A stretch of 64,000 nt of DNA from Apostichopus japonicus (GCF_037975245.1 NC_092573.1:24765265-24829264); one strand, 5' to 3'; shown: positions 14,001 through 26,628, counted from the first letter of the stretch. Notes: a model not told the origin generated them from the letters alone. A program made the numbers and translations.

Positions 14001-15443
14001 ACATACTTTTAGCTTCAGGAAAGTAAACCAAGGTGTACGCAGTTGAAAGAGACACGTAAACACTAATAACATTATAACAATAATATTTTACATAAAACGA
14101 AAGGAAGAAAGGCGAATGCTTTAGTCTAAAAAAAAAAAACATTCTTCAAAAATACCTGCTTTTATGGTTTCAAGAACTTTGGATGTGGATGGTACGCATG
14201 AAACATTAAGGTGACAATAATTAATTTTACTTTAGGATATGTTTTGTGTATTCCTAAATTGGTTATTGTATTCTATCAAGTCTCTTCAACGTTAAACAAA
14301 AAAACATATTGCTAAAGATTTTTTTGATGTGAAAAATTCAAAATAATGATTGAAGATCAAGTTATCTTTTTTATATTTTTTATCACAATGCTATATATAA
14401 TTGACCTGTACAAAAAGTGCAAGGCAGATTGTGTGTTAAACTGAAAACAACTCTTTTTTTGTAGAGACGTTTGTTAGGTCAAACTATAAAAGAAGACCAC
14501 ACTTTCCTTTTTTTTAAATATAATTTGGATACATATGTTTGTTCTTTCAAACTTTTTTGTTATAATTTTCTAATTAATTTCTCGTTTATGATTTATTTAC
14601 TTATATAGGCCTATTTAAACACTAAAAGTCGAAGCTCCACTGAAATCCATTCCCAACCGCTTTCTGGAATATATTGAAATAATAGTGTGAGTGTGTGGGG
14701 GGTGGTGGTGGTGGTGGGGGGGAGGGGCAGGGTGTCATCACGGTATTCTAGGTAAGCTACTGACTGGCAGCCTTTAGTACATAAATGGCTATATACAAGG
14801 ATCATCCGGTACCAACTAGCTGTTAGATAGCTCAGTTGGTAATGTATAGGATTTGTAGGCTATGTGTGTGTAGTATGTATGTATATGTATGTATTTTAGA
14901 TCCTCCTGCAAGCAGGAACTCGCGAAGAAGCATCATTGGCGTATCAAAGCCGCAAGCTGACCGAAGTCAGTCTCTTACATTCATATTTAACGTCCATGAT
15001 TATGAATTGTCAATTGTCAACAACTCTGTAACTGGACGACATACATTAATCTTGGGAGTGACTCGAACCGGGGCCCTTATGATTGGAAGGCACCGGCGTT
15101 AACCACTGAGCTAACACTCCTTTCCTGTCATACACACTTGTAATACCGAGATCACTGGCGTTAACCACTGAGCTAACACTCCTTTCCTGTCATACACACT
15201 TGTAATACCGAGATCACTGGCGTTAACCACTGAGCTAACACTCCTCTCCTGTCATACACACTTGTAATACACTTGTACTATACACACTAAGTCTTGTAAT
15301 ACCGAGATCACTGGTTCAAGTCATTTCTTTGGTCTTATAATTACTATAACTAGTCAGTTGTCCGTCTTTGTTTGAAATTTACTTATGTTCTAAGTATTTC
15401 CTCCTAAACAAATCAGAATGAATGGATAAGCAAACAAACAAAC

Positions 15444-15521
<78 letters not shown>

Positions 15522-15618
15522 CCTATATATATAGCCTATATATATAGCCTATATATATAGCCTATATATATAGCCTATATATATATAGCCTATATATATA
15601 TAGCCTATATATATATAG

Positions 15619-15678
<60 letters not shown>

Positions 15679-16636
15679 TATCCTAATGATTAAGTAGTAA
15701 CACGCTTCTGATTCTATTGCAACAATATTAAGAGGTTTTTGTTTACTTTACTCTCGTTTTCTTTACAAAACGTTGTTCTGGACATCTGCAACAATATATA
15801 CAGTATATGCTGTTTAATTTGATGAAATAGGACAAAATTAGTGAACCTTGTAGTGGGAAGAGCCTGGTTTAACTTGTTATTTACATTTTCGTGTCAAACT
15901 GTTGGTTTTAAGGTTTAATTTTAATTCACTTAATCAAGCAATCAGTTCCCGAAGTTTCATGAATTCTTCAAATTTCTTTGAATTTCAAATTAATAAATAC
16001 ATCCGTAAATTTAATATCCGCTGAAGATATATCTCGTGTTTGTAATTATATATACTTTGGAAGCAAATTTAACGTGTCACGTTTCATCACAGCAGCAAAA
16101 CTTTCATTGAAATGAGTTAGTATTCCTTGTATCAATTTTTCATGGATCATTTGAGCAATTCGTATTAGATACTGCAGGTCACAGATAAGTGTATGCAGGA
16201 AGGGCGCTTATGCGGTGAATATCTATACATGATGTCAAATTACTGACTGAAGTTGAAATATAAAATGACAACATGTATGTAGGCGTGTGTATTTGTGTGT
16301 GTGCGTATATATGTGCGTGTATGTATGTATTTTATGCATGTTCGTATGTATGTATGTATGTACGCGTGTGTGTGCGTGAGTGAAGGAGTGAATGAACGGT
16401 GAATGAACGGAGTACCGTAATTGGTGTTATATAATAGGAATAGAAGAACTAGGTTTGACCTCAACAGGTTCGACCTCTCCCTATCAACTTTTCTACAGAT
16501 TCCTTGCCTATACGTAAATATGAACAATATAAACGTTTTGTCGCAGGGCACATTGCGTCATTAATCTTACAGGTTTTAAAAAGAACTTCCTCCTTGCCTC
16601 GTCGCAGACAACAAAATATGAACAATTTGATCTTCG

Positions 16637-16705
<69 letters not shown>

Positions 16706-16714
16706 TACATATAC

Positions 16715-16801
<87 letters not shown>

Positions 16802-19800
16802 TTGCGATTTGTATGCGGTAAGAATCGGGAAGAAGATATTAAATAATCCCATATAGGTTCGTGCTGCGTCATATCTAAACATCATAAGCCGGGAGAGGAT
16901 TATTGCTGGAGCCCGGATTTCGTTCAGGAAGGTACACGGGAAGGAAAGATAAAGTTATGACCCTGAACATCATGTACTTTTTTTGTCATTACTTTGTATA
17001 GGTGACTGTTGTGTGCACCGGTTTGACGATGTCGTTTTTAGCCTATGATCGTTACCAGGTGGTGTCGCAACCGTTCAAAGCAATCAAAGACCGAACCGGC
17101 CGGAAGCTTATGCTTTGTTTTCTCGCTATTTGGATGGGTAAGACAAGTTGCTGATTATCCTAACCATGACGTAGGCCTATATATGACTAATCGAAACGGT
17201 GGAATAAACATACGAAATGAAAACAACAACAACAGAAATACAAACAACAATAATATAAAATACAAGACTAAAGTAACTTTCTAAGGTGAATGTGAATAAA
17301 ATTCTTTCTGAACTGATCCTGCAGATAAAGGTAGTATTAATTTGAATATAGGCTACATATATAGGCCTTTATATAATAAGCAGATCATAATACATCAGGT
17401 AGGCGGTATAGTGTACGTGATGTCACAATGGGGGGCGGGGGGGGGGGGTGCTATCGTCGGATTTAAGCTGATGGAAGGAACTATTTCTATTTAAAACCAA
17501 CTTGCGTGGGTTGCATTACCTACCAGTGTTATACGATTTAATCAAAATGAAGGTAGAATTTTTCTTCTGGAAACACTTTTCGTATTTTTCTATTGTTTTT
17601 GTTCATCACCTCGCGGTGTAAACTGTTTTCATTCTAATGATAAAAAAAAACATCAAAAGAGCATGGCCTCGATAAATCAGTGATTGAGTCAACGCGTGCG
17701 CTGTTGATTGTGATTGACAATGCTACTGTGTCGATCTAACTTTGAAAAGCCTATATAACCTATTATATAGGTTCTTTAATGTAATATTTTACACCATATA
17801 TAATAGCGTATACACAAGATTATTTTTAAATTAAGCAATCAATAATGCACGTCCTCATATAGTTGTAAGTTACAAGCTTTTCAAAGCGAAGGACCCTTTT
17901 CTGTAGAAAATGTAATAACGAATGACCAAAATACACTACAGCTGATAGCCTTGATAGAAGAAGAACCTGCTTAATTGGGTTACAATGTGGCTTAACTTGC
18001 TTGAAAACCACTAAAAATTATGATTAAGTCAGTAGTTTTGTAGGTGTGACATTTATAGACTATACACTTTGGCTGAATGACTCAGCAGTATCGGACTAAG
18101 GCCTACATTGCTTCTCGATAATGTTATATGTGTATTACATTATATCAGGCCATAAAATTGGTTAGGTCCTATATATGATGTAACACTGTTGTATCCTAAC
18201 GAAACGACATGACCTATAAAGAGTAAACTGCTCAGACGCATCGTTGAATAGCGTTATTGAGGTTGTTAGCTAAAATTTAAGACTACTAAAAAGTCATGCT
18301 GCTCATTGAAATCCATATCGTACTTTGATTTGCGTCCAACGATCTCAATCACGAAAACGCCATGACTGAAAGCAACCAAGGGCGGCGGAACCGGGGGGGC
18401 ACAGGGGGCACGTGCCCCCCACTTTTCCTCAGGTTAAAAATGTGCCCTTTTTCTACATAAAATTTGAGGTATCTCAAGTTAGCAAGAGGCCAGGGAACCA
18501 GAATGAACACTCGGGAAGGGCCGTTTCCGGCCATCTGAGGGGTTTGTAAAACCAAAAATTTCTTGTACGCTCCGCGCCAACCGATGGTGGCGCTCCGCTC
18601 AGATAGTCCAGGTGCGTATCCAGGGGGGGCGTTGGGGGCGCGCGCCCCCCGGGTAAGGAAAAGAGGAGAGAAAAAAAAGAGAAGAAAAAAGGGAAAAGGA
18701 GGGGAAAAAAGAAAAGGAGGAGAGGAAGGAAGGGAAAAGAAAAAGAAAAAAGAGAGAAAAAGGAGAAAAGGAGGGAGTAGAAGATAGCCAAGACCTCGGG
18801 AAGAGAAAGATCCCTATTATATACACAGGGTAGCCAGTGACAGATCAAGGATTACGGAGGGGGTGTGCGCCTCACCCTACCCCTTACCCCGACAACTCCA
18901 TTTTTGACGTTTCCGTTTTTCCTCTCTCACTAATGTACTTGAACTCGACCGAGTGGTCGGGGAACATAACGCATTTCGGGAAGGGGACGACCGCCCCCCC
19001 CCCCGAGCAAATTTCTTTATGACATCGCTAGTAATTTCAAAATAGACAATGCTTAGATGCAACTTACAAGGCCTGGGAAGTGTCATTTCCAGCGATCTGG
19101 GAGGCATTTTCGGCCAAAATTTTTCTTGTACGCTTCGCGCCAACTCATAGTTTGCCTACAGGCTTCGCCCTCCCTTGGCAATTACTCGCTACACGCCTGT
19201 TCGAATTTGTAAAGCAAAGAGCAGATATAACATCATATCAATGAGCATTGAAATGCATGTTCCACGATGAACAGCCTTAAAAACTGCCAATGTGTGTAGT
19301 CAAAGGCGTAGGAGCCAGATTGGATTTGGGGGCTGTAATGACTTGCCCGAAAAAAAGGCAAAATTTTTCGCGCGCAAGGCGCGCATTCAACATGTCGATG
19401 CCAATATCATATAGGCAAGATCGGTCATTACATCAAATGGCATCGTGTACCGCACGGTCCGTCAAAGTTGCACAGTATACCGCCGGATGCTAATGTAAAC
19501 AACCAAATGTCTTATGTAGATGGAGAAAAACCATACAGATCCATTTATGTCAAAACTCTCTTTTACAGTAGTAATGTCGGCCAAGCTTACAACTTTATTT
19601 TAATTACCAAGGAGATCATTTTAAGCTATTCATTGCTATTTATTTTTCTTTCAGTAGGTGCCCGAAAAAATGGGAAAACAATTGGGGGGGGGGGGCTGAA
19701 GCCCCCGCCTCCTACGGGACCTACGCCTATGAGTGAAGTGTTCGGTTTCGATATACATGATATCGGAAATATCTGCTATTTTTCTGTTCCTTCAACCAAG

Positions 19801-21763
19801 TTTTGTAAAAGCCATTATAAGAGGTTGCAATATTTGGACACCAATAAATTGACTGTGTCGAAATTTTCGAAAATTTCCTCACCAACATTCTTCATCATAC
19901 TTTCCTCTACTCGTTCAATTTTGACCTGTCTGTTAGGGGTTCAAGGAGGTTTTTCTATATTGGTTGTCTATAGATTGAATTTTTTTGCAACACTATGGGT
20001 ATGTTTTCAAGTGATTTTATTCACGAGAAAAGTGAATTTTCAAATTCTCAACAAGTAATGGGCTTAAAACCTTGAAAAGTGGGGCTTTCGGATATTGTGG
20101 GCCGTGACGTAGAATAACCTACAAAAGCAATGATCCATAGGACATGCAATCAGGTCGAACATGATGTGTGACTGCTGACAATCTTCAAGAAGGTTATGGA
20201 TGGAAAAAACTTTTGGGAAATACTTGGTTCTCAGGCAAAAGTGTACATCTGGTTGCTCATTTTCAAGCCCGAGAAGTGCCATTTCCGGTGATCTGGGGGG
20301 TATCAAAACCAGAAATTTTCTTGTACGCTCCGCGCCAACCTATGGTGGCGCTCCGCTTAGATAGTAATTCGCGCCCCCCGGGTTAGAAAATCCTGGATAC
20401 GCGCCTGTAGTCGTACATACAACTTTGCAAATCCTGGCTACGCCCCTGACTTTTTAATGAGTTTCTGTGGGCCAAACTCAAAGCTATTTCGAATGGAAAC
20501 AATTTGTTAAGATATTAACAAGAAATAAACTCTAATTCGGAAGATTCCTACATTAGCAACTTGCATGATTTCACCTCATTTTGTCTCAAAAGAAAACTTA
20601 TTCCTTGTTTCCCAATTTGCACATTGGATATTGCAGTGCTAGTATGCATATTTTCCTTCAAGGGGGGGGGGGGCGGGTGGGCGTTGATGGAGTGATGTGT
20701 ATACGTAAATAAGATAATACAATAAGAGTTATAAAGGGTACTAAATATAAGGCTGCATCAGTCCAATCGAATTTCTGCAAAGTGCCCTTTGATGTCGGTG
20801 CCCCCCCCCCCCAGATTAAAAGTGCTTCCGCCGCCCTTGAAAGCAACGTGTGTAGGCCTATCTTTGAATGAAGCGCGGCCAGAGGCTTGATGACGTCATC
20901 GTCAAGTCATATATTATACCACTACGTTTGGACTGTTACCACGGACAAGCGAAATCGACAAATTACATTATAAATCAGGCTATGCTGGAATATGATCGCA
21001 AACAGACATAATTTCGGACATTCACCCTATAAAGTCGCGCATGTCCGACCTTGAAGTCTCCCGACCCTAACAGATCGACTTGAACCTATCACGTGTCTAA
21101 AAACACATAGGAAATGCCACGTGTTTCTTATCATACCTTATATGTCACATTATTTCCTTTTTTACAGTTTCGTTTGCCGTGTACGCCTTTCTGCCAATCA
21201 TTACCGTGGATGTCGGGACGCATTGTATTCTCGTGTACCGTAATGTCGAGACGATAACCGGTAACCGCCTCTACCATACCTTTAAAGCTATCATGAATTA
21301 CTTTATTCCGATAGCAATTTCCGGTTTCTTCTACACCAAGATTTTCTTGACCTTGATGCGCATGGCTCCACCTGGTGAAGTCACTAAGTCATCTTCAGGG
21401 ACTGCTATGAATTCCAGCCAAAAGATACGGAGGCAACGATTGCGCGGTATCAGATCTGCTGTGCTCGTCTTACTGTTGTTTACAGTCTGTTACCTTCCGA
21501 CTACCGTCTTGAGTCTTTGGAGGGCATACGATAGCAACTTTCTGGATACAGAATACTATAAGTACCATCTCATCACAGGACTCATATCCCGGATTAATGT
21601 CATCGCTAATCCCTTCATTTATTCCCTGTCCGCGGCCTCTTTCAAGAAGCAAATCGCACAGATGTTTGGGTGTTGTTACTGCACGTGTTTGAAACCAAAC
21701 CGTCGAGAGCAGAGCAACGTAAGCTCTGGTAACTCCCGTGAACATACATTATCGACAGAATGA
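11087..21763 (+). CDS. Class A (rhodopsin-like) GPCR, paralogue of the first, 381 aa
   Basis: Coding exons are 11087-11500, 17002-17137 and 21168-21763 (414+136+596 nt), stop TGA at 21761-21763. Exon boundaries fall at the same residues and phases (0 and 1) as in the GPCR at 2592, and the middle exon is 136 nt in both, so the pair arose by duplication of an already intron-bearing gene. Landmarks: TM2 Asp104, Cys130/Cys203 disulfide pair, DRY at 154-156, TM4 Trp182, CYLP at 291-294, a normal NPFIY at 331-335, and a Cys cluster at 352-357. A splice acceptor (TTCTATAG) ends 12 nt before the start codon, mirroring the first gene. The introns (5.5 and 4.0 kb) are far larger than those of the paralogue and full of repeats. 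Ligand unknown; probably a peptide-type receptor. Confidence 0.9.
13680..13731 (+). repeat. GAA trinucleotide-rich tract
   Basis: AGAAGAAGAAG repeats with a few interruptions, inside intron 1 of the second GPCR. Simple repeat; no other function is visible. Confidence 0.6.
14875..15118 (-). mobile_element. tRNA-derived SINE
   Basis: Read on the reverse strand from 15118, the sequence begins GGAGTGTTAGCTCAGTGGTT and continues with a B-box-like GGTTCGAGTC about 40 nt later. These are the internal RNA polymerase III promoter boxes of a tRNA-type head. An unrelated body of about 170 nt follows. The head lacks a convincing full cloverleaf and runs into a body, so I call a SINE and not a tRNA gene. 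It lies in intron 1 of the second GPCR. Confidence 0.7.
15090..15315. repeat. Tandem repeat of about 64 bp containing the SINE tRNA-like head
   Basis: The segment GGCGTTAACCACTGAGCTAA plus about 40 bp (TCATACACACTTGTAATACC and GAGATCACT) is repeated about three times, ending in a partial copy near 15297-15315. The repeated part includes the A-box half of the SINE head but not its B box. Confidence 0.75.
15446..15675. repeat. TA microsatellite with inserted GCCTATATATA units
   Basis: Long TA runs flank a higher-order array in which TATATATAGCC recurs at 12-14 bp spacing (about 15520-15622). Non-coding. Confidence 0.9.
16263..16380. repeat. TG/ATGT-rich low-complexity tract
   Basis: Runs of ATGT and GTGTGT with CG interruptions. 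The Ile/Thr/His-rich ORF on the reverse strand is an artefact of the repeat. Confidence 0.7.
16639..16797. repeat. TA microsatellite
   Basis: Nearly uninterrupted TA with a short ACATAC-containing island near 16694-16714. It lies about 200 bp before exon 2 of the second GPCR. Confidence 0.9.
18370..18660 (+). repeat. GC-rich dispersed repeat with CGCTCCGC core, copy A
   Basis: Contains the blocks CCATCTGAGGGG, TTGTACGCTCCGCGCCAAC and TGGTGGCGCTCCGCTCAGAT, then GTGCGTATCCAGG with G- and C-runs. Related copies lie at 19060-19200 and 20215-20455. The mosaic is typical of a short non-autonomous repeat; its class is not determined. Confidence 0.55.
18651..18782 (+). repeat. Polypurine tract (AG-rich)
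   Basis: About 130 bases are almost entirely A and G. Tracts of this type can form triplex or other non-B DNA. The Lys/Arg/Glu-rich and Ser/Phe/Leu-rich ORFs on the two strands are composition artefacts. Confidence 0.75.
19060..19200 (+). repeat. GC-rich dispersed repeat, copy B
   Basis: Shares AGTGTCATTTCCAGCGATCT and TTCTTGTACGCTTCGCGCC with copies A and C; diverged. Confidence 0.5.
19301..19731 (+). mobile_element. Inverted-repeat non-autonomous element, copy 3
   Basis: It begins CAAAGGCGTAGGAGCC and ends with CTACGCCTATG, giving a terminal inverted repeat. The flanking 8-mers (TGTGTAGT and AGTGAAGT) match at six of eight positions, consistent with an aged target duplication. It holds the CTTGCCCGAAAA and GTAGGTGCCCGAAAA blocks of the copy at 10320. 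It is inside intron 2 of the second GPCR. Confidence 0.7.
20215..20455 (+). repeat. GC-rich dispersed repeat, copy C
   Basis: Carries GAAGTGCCATTTCCGGTGAT, TTCTTGTACGCTCCGCGCCA, GGTGGCGCTCCGCTTAGATA and then AATCCTGGATACGCGCC and AATCCTGGCTACGCCCC, matching copies A and B. Confidence 0.55.
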
Positions 21764-21821
21764 CGACATCATTCGATGGTTAATGTATAGGGCTTTCAAG
21801 ATAAAGTCATCCGTGGTAAAT

Positions 21822-22060
21822 ATCTATCATCCACACGGTGATATTATGACCACACGGTGATATGACCACACATTGTAAATATGTCCACACGGTGATATGA
21901 CCACACGGTGATATGACCACACGGTGAAATGACCCCACATTGTAAATATGTCCACACGGTGATATCACAACACGGTGATATAACCATACGGTAATATGAC
22001 CACACGGTAAATATGTCCACACGGTGATATCACAACACGGTGATATGGTGTCACCATGTT
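21822..22060 (+). repeat. Minisatellite, unit CCACACGGTGATATGA
   Basis: About 14 imperfect copies of a 14-18 bp unit (CCACACGGTGATAT plus a variable linker, sometimes TGTAAATATGT) start about 60 bp after the stop codon of the second GPCR. They would therefore lie in its 3'UTR. Confidence 0.85.
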
Positions 22061-22630
22061 ATGGTCAGCATTGGCATACGGTCATTTCATACTGAAGAAT
22101 CTTCGAGATTAATCAATTCTGGGCCACACGGTTTTATATAGTCACCAAAACTGTACTACGGGTACAACAATCCCACGATATGATTTAGGAGTCTTGTTTC
22201 ACTTTTAGATATTAAACGTGACCTTTAACCTCTTGTTTAACCATGGATGGATGTGCGACAACTTATAGTTGAAGAACCATGGATGGTTCACATTAAGGCA
22301 ATCTATTTTATGAATAGACATTAACTCACGGTGTTTACCATGGATACTTAGGTATTGCATTCATTTAATGCATATATTATGGCCCTATTTAGCAGTGCTT
22401 GATGAAAACAGTTCCACATTGAAAGACGACCAGTCACTTTCAAACAACTGTTTCATTCCTGTTGTATTTGCACAAACTACAAAGTTTCTTTTAGTTAATG
22501 AAACTCAATGATTGTGTTTTTGACAGGTCTGGATATATTTAAAGCTATACTGAGTCCACCCCCCCCCCCCCACCACAAAGAAAATCTAGTATTATTGTGT
22601 AAAATATGTATGTAAAAGATAAAAACAACT

Positions 22631-22710
22631 AATAAATAAATATGCACGCTATCTAATTAAATGCACGCTATCTAAGTATATGCAAGCTATCTAAGTATAA
22701 TATGCACCCG
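22631..22710 (+). repeat. Short tandem repeat TGCACGCTATCTAA; possible poly(A) signal of second GPCR
   Basis: Three imperfect copies of TGCACGCTATCTAA follow an AATAAATAAA at 22631. The AATAAA is a plausible but distant polyadenylation signal for the second GPCR. Confidence 0.35.
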
Positions 22711-23140
22711 ACGTTCTTTTTTTCACGGATCACGTCGCAATGTCGTGTTGGGTCAGACTGAGCATCAGTATAGATAAGGACCGGGTATCACTGTTCACCA
22801 AAAGTGCGAAGAGATCACCACATATACATTTCATGTTACATGTTTAACATTAGCCTTAGTGTAGGTCATACCAATGAACTTGCCTGTATATAAACACTAT
22901 TTTACTTTGTACAAATAGCACAGCCTCGTTATAATATTGTTATCGTCGGCAAGTTTAGGCTCGTATATAGTCTAGTTAATCAGTCAGTGCACTCGAAATA
23001 TAGGTCTAATGTCTTGGGCTGTGCCTTCATATTGTATTGAATTTGAGTCGAAACAACCTACATTATATTGAATAAATATATTTGTTTAGTGTACGTATAA
23101 CTTGCGTCAGTGTTCTATTTACTCATAGGCTATATACTAT

Positions 23141-23313
23141 TATAAAAATAATGAATGGTTATGAGTGCAATAGTGCAAATATTTCATGAGTTGAAAGATG
23201 GAATGTTCCATTCAACGAGGCGCAGTCGAGTTGAATGGAACAAATTACATCTTTCAACGAATGAAATATTTGCACTATTGCACGAATGGAAACCATTCAT
23301 TATTTGTTTTATA
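23141..23313. repeat. Near-perfect palindrome with arms of about 80 bp
   Basis: The left arm from 23141 and the right arm ending at 23313 are reverse complements over about 80 bp with few mismatches (for example GTGCAATAGTGCAAATATTT pairs with AAATATTTGCACTATTGCAC), separated by a short centre near 23218-23232. A second shorter inverted pair, ATACAACACCT near 23311 and AGGTGTTGTAT near 23520, encloses the following 200 bp. It probably belongs to a fold-back transposable element. The 156-codon ORF through it is not recognisable as a protein. Confidence 0.8.
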
Positions 23314-23775
23314 CAACACCTTCAAATTTGGATATAATTGGATAAAATGCACTCATGCAACAGATTGTTTTGAACAGACAGGTTTCTCTGCTCTCTTACC
23401 ATTGAAAAAAGTGCTATCAAAAAAGTATAACACATGGTTCTATTTCATAGAGTGCAATAGAGCGGATTTTGCATGCAATCAACGAGCAATTGACCAATCA
23501 AATGGCCGGAATATAATTAGGTGTTGTATAACAGTGTATAATGCCGTGCAGCAGTCACATAAGCAGAGCGAACATTTTTGTGGAAATAAGAAGAAGAAAG
23601 AAGTAGATTGGTTGATTTGGACAGGATCAATACATCACTACAATACACAAAACATTCTGTACGGTTAAACTTCTCCCATTTAAATATGATTTTTTAAACT
23701 TATTTCTATATTTGTTTATAACATTTGTTTGGTATTAAAAATCCCATCATTAAGGTATACTGACCACTCTATATG

Positions 23776-23784
23776 ATGATGATG

Positions 23785-23850
<66 letters not shown>

Positions 23851-23911
23851 GTAATAATAATAATAATAATAGTAGTAATAATAATAGTAGTAATAATAAT
23901 AATAATAAAAA
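23776..23911 (+). repeat. ATA/ATG trinucleotide microsatellite
   Basis: A short ATG run passes into a long ATA run with occasional GTA. The poly-Ile ORF is an artefact. Confidence 0.9.
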
Positions 23912-24239
23912 TAATAATACCACCGTTGTCTTACATCTTACACATTTTCACAAACTGGGAGTCATTACCTGATTAGATTCGTTGAAAAGAATGATTTTTT
24001 TAAAGTGCTTGATGGTTTCTTCATGAAACGGAAATGTTCTTTTACATCAAAAATAGAATAAGAAAATACTAAGAATCAACTAATTACTTTCCGATCGAAG
24101 GTTATTGAGGGCAATAGCATTTCTATTCATGGTAACCATATGTTACCTGTAATGAACCGCAGCTTGCAGATAAATATCAACACAACCATGACATTTACTC
24201 GTTTATTTATTTCAATATTTCGGAACATTAAGCAAATTA

Positions 24240-26620
24240 AACCGTCCAATTATCTACAATAACACAAAGAAGAGAAGATGAGGAGGTAGAAGAGGAATAT
24301 AAGAAGGGGGGGGGGGGGAGTAGGAGGAGAAGGATGATGATGATGAGCAGGAGGAGAAGTGACTCTACCGTTTTTTTTACTATGTACTTGAGAAGTAGGT
24401 ATATTCTCGCCGAATCTCCACTAAAATGAAATTGGTTCAATCATATGATGGACGGATACTTTTGGTTATTACCACATTGTTATTTTCCTTCAAACTATGG
24501 CAATGTAGATTTTGAGCAACAAGAGAACCCACTCACTACCCCCCCCCCCCCCCCAACACTCCGTCTTTTCGTCTGCACTGAATTCAAGCCTCTGCACTCA
24601 CCAGTCAGCTAGGCTATGCTGCTCTTGACATAAAGTAGATCCAAAATTTGACCCAATTTCCACAACTGTTACACTCACTACACAGTACCGTATGCGTCCA
24701 TAGGCTTCTACAACCACTGGCAATACACAATGAATCACACAAATTTCCTTTATTTGTTAACAAATCTTAAGATTGTCTCTTAATTTACTATTTTTTGTCG
24801 TTTTCGCCGACCGAGTATCAGTTTGTATTGGCTCTGTAATAGAGTAAGCCATCAGATCAGGAAACGACCAACAAGATTACGCGACTATTGTCCGTCACTT
24901 TTGTAAAATTGAGTTTCAGGTCTTTATCGACTTACAAAGGAATTAAGCGAAAATCCGAAGGTTTATAATAATGAGTTTAATAATTTCATTTACGTTATTA
25001 CATGGTTGCTGAGTACAACTCCGTCCGAGCGTCATGGTTGCTAATGCACAGTAATTCAAGTTTAAATTTACTCACCGTGACGTTGGTTTTTACATCACCG
25101 ACCTTCGACTATAGGTCAAAAATCAAATTATTTCGCAAGATTTGACCAAAGAATATATATTAAACAAATGAAACAATAACAGACAAGACTGTTTTTTAAT
25201 CAATTTATTATAATCCGATGACATAAATGTTATTAATTTTTACTTTATGATAGAGCATGCTAGAAAATATATTTTATTTGTTAAATGTACATTGGAAAAA
25301 TCAAGGATAAAAGATCAGCATGCCCCCCCCCCCCCACCAAGAAAAGTATGATCAAAACCAAGTTTACTAGAAAAACAAAAACACAACCAAAAATTGTAAT
25401 TAATAAGCAATATAATTTCAATTCCTTTGATGTCTTAAAATTAGTTTATTTACTAACTGGATGAACTACTACTGTATGAGACTGCTACACATCTGAGTAA
25501 TTATAGAAAGGAAAATGAAAACGAAATCAAAATAAATTGTGAAAAAGAATGAATTGAATTATACAACAGATTTGGCAATGATATAACTTCTTCAATACCT
25601 CTTACCAAGCGAACCATTAGCTATATGAAATCATGATAAATACGTTACGTTGTACATGGACTTATAGATAAGAGCAAAATACAAACAGAATAGAAACCAG
25701 TCAGTTGGGAGCGTTCCTAATGCTTATTTATAACCTCTCTAAACTGTCCTCGGTGTCCGACAGTACAAACAGTTCATAACCTTTATCTGACAGAAACAAA
25801 TGAAAAAATGATAGGTATTACTTGAATTGATAATTGTTAAGTAATGTCAAGTAATACATCTTACATGATGAAGAGTGCAGAAAATATTTTAAAAGTATTT
25901 CTCATCCATATTGTTTGAGATATTAAGAGGTTACACTCCAGATTTCTGTACGTAATATAAAATCTGTTCCTCGATGAACATACTAAAATCTACTTTAAAA
26001 AAAAGGCCCATTCATTTCTGATTCAGGTCACCGTACAAATCCACTCTCTTAATTCTTGATTTTTCTTATTTGAATGTTCCATTTAATTGCCTTGCCTAGA
26101 TATTTAGGAGAGTTATAAAATATCTAATTAAGTCTTGCTTTTGTCTTAACTATCTTCTACATGTTGCTAAGTAATACTGGCCAATTCCTGATCCCCATTT
26201 TGAATATATATTTTTTAACGTTCAGGAGTGAATTTGTAATGATCTGGCTGATGAGAAACGGAGGAGGAGGAGGATGATAAATATAACCGAATTGTCCAGG
26301 GTCATCGCTGGACTACGGAGAAGGAAAATCCATCTTAAAGGTCTACGGACACCTATGAACAACATTGTCCTAACCACTCTAACAGGCATTAGAAATTATC
26401 TTGAAAATAGCTGCAACTCCCATCAAAATCCATCAAAGATTGACCATTTTACCAATCTTTTCTCATTTCTAGTTTTTTTTGTGAATAAACATTACCGAAT
26501 TATGCAAATTGATGATGTACAGGGAGTGACTGCCTAATTTTCTTTTATATTATCCCTTTGTTTTCAAAACCTTCATTTCAAGGACACTGAACACACGTTT
26601 GTGGCCTAAGACGATTTTTT
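24240..26620. other. Intergenic, nothing recognised
   Basis: AT-rich sequence with G/C runs at about 24307, 24540 and 25323 and a GAGGAGGAGG patch near 26262. No conserved ORF and no RNA gene was seen. Confidence 0.4.
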
Positions 26621-26628
26621 TGAAATAT

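Noticed and set aside
15050-15118. Possible tRNA gene on the minus strand
   Set aside because: Promoter boxes are present, but the head continues into a SINE body and is tandemly duplicated; a proper acceptor stem is not evident.
16240-16885. Several Ile/Tyr-rich ORFs on both strands
   Set aside because: They are translations of TA and TG microsatellites.
19468-20058. 196-codon plus-strand ORF
   Set aside because: It crosses an inverted-repeat element and a G-run within a GPCR intron; there are no domain features and composition is AT-driven.
21822-22060. CRISPR-like array of repeats
   Set aside because: Eukaryotic minisatellite with short, variable units and no unique spacers.
23198-23668. 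156-codon plus-strand ORF
   Set aside because: It starts inside the palindrome, has no recognisable domain and lies in a probable fold-back element.
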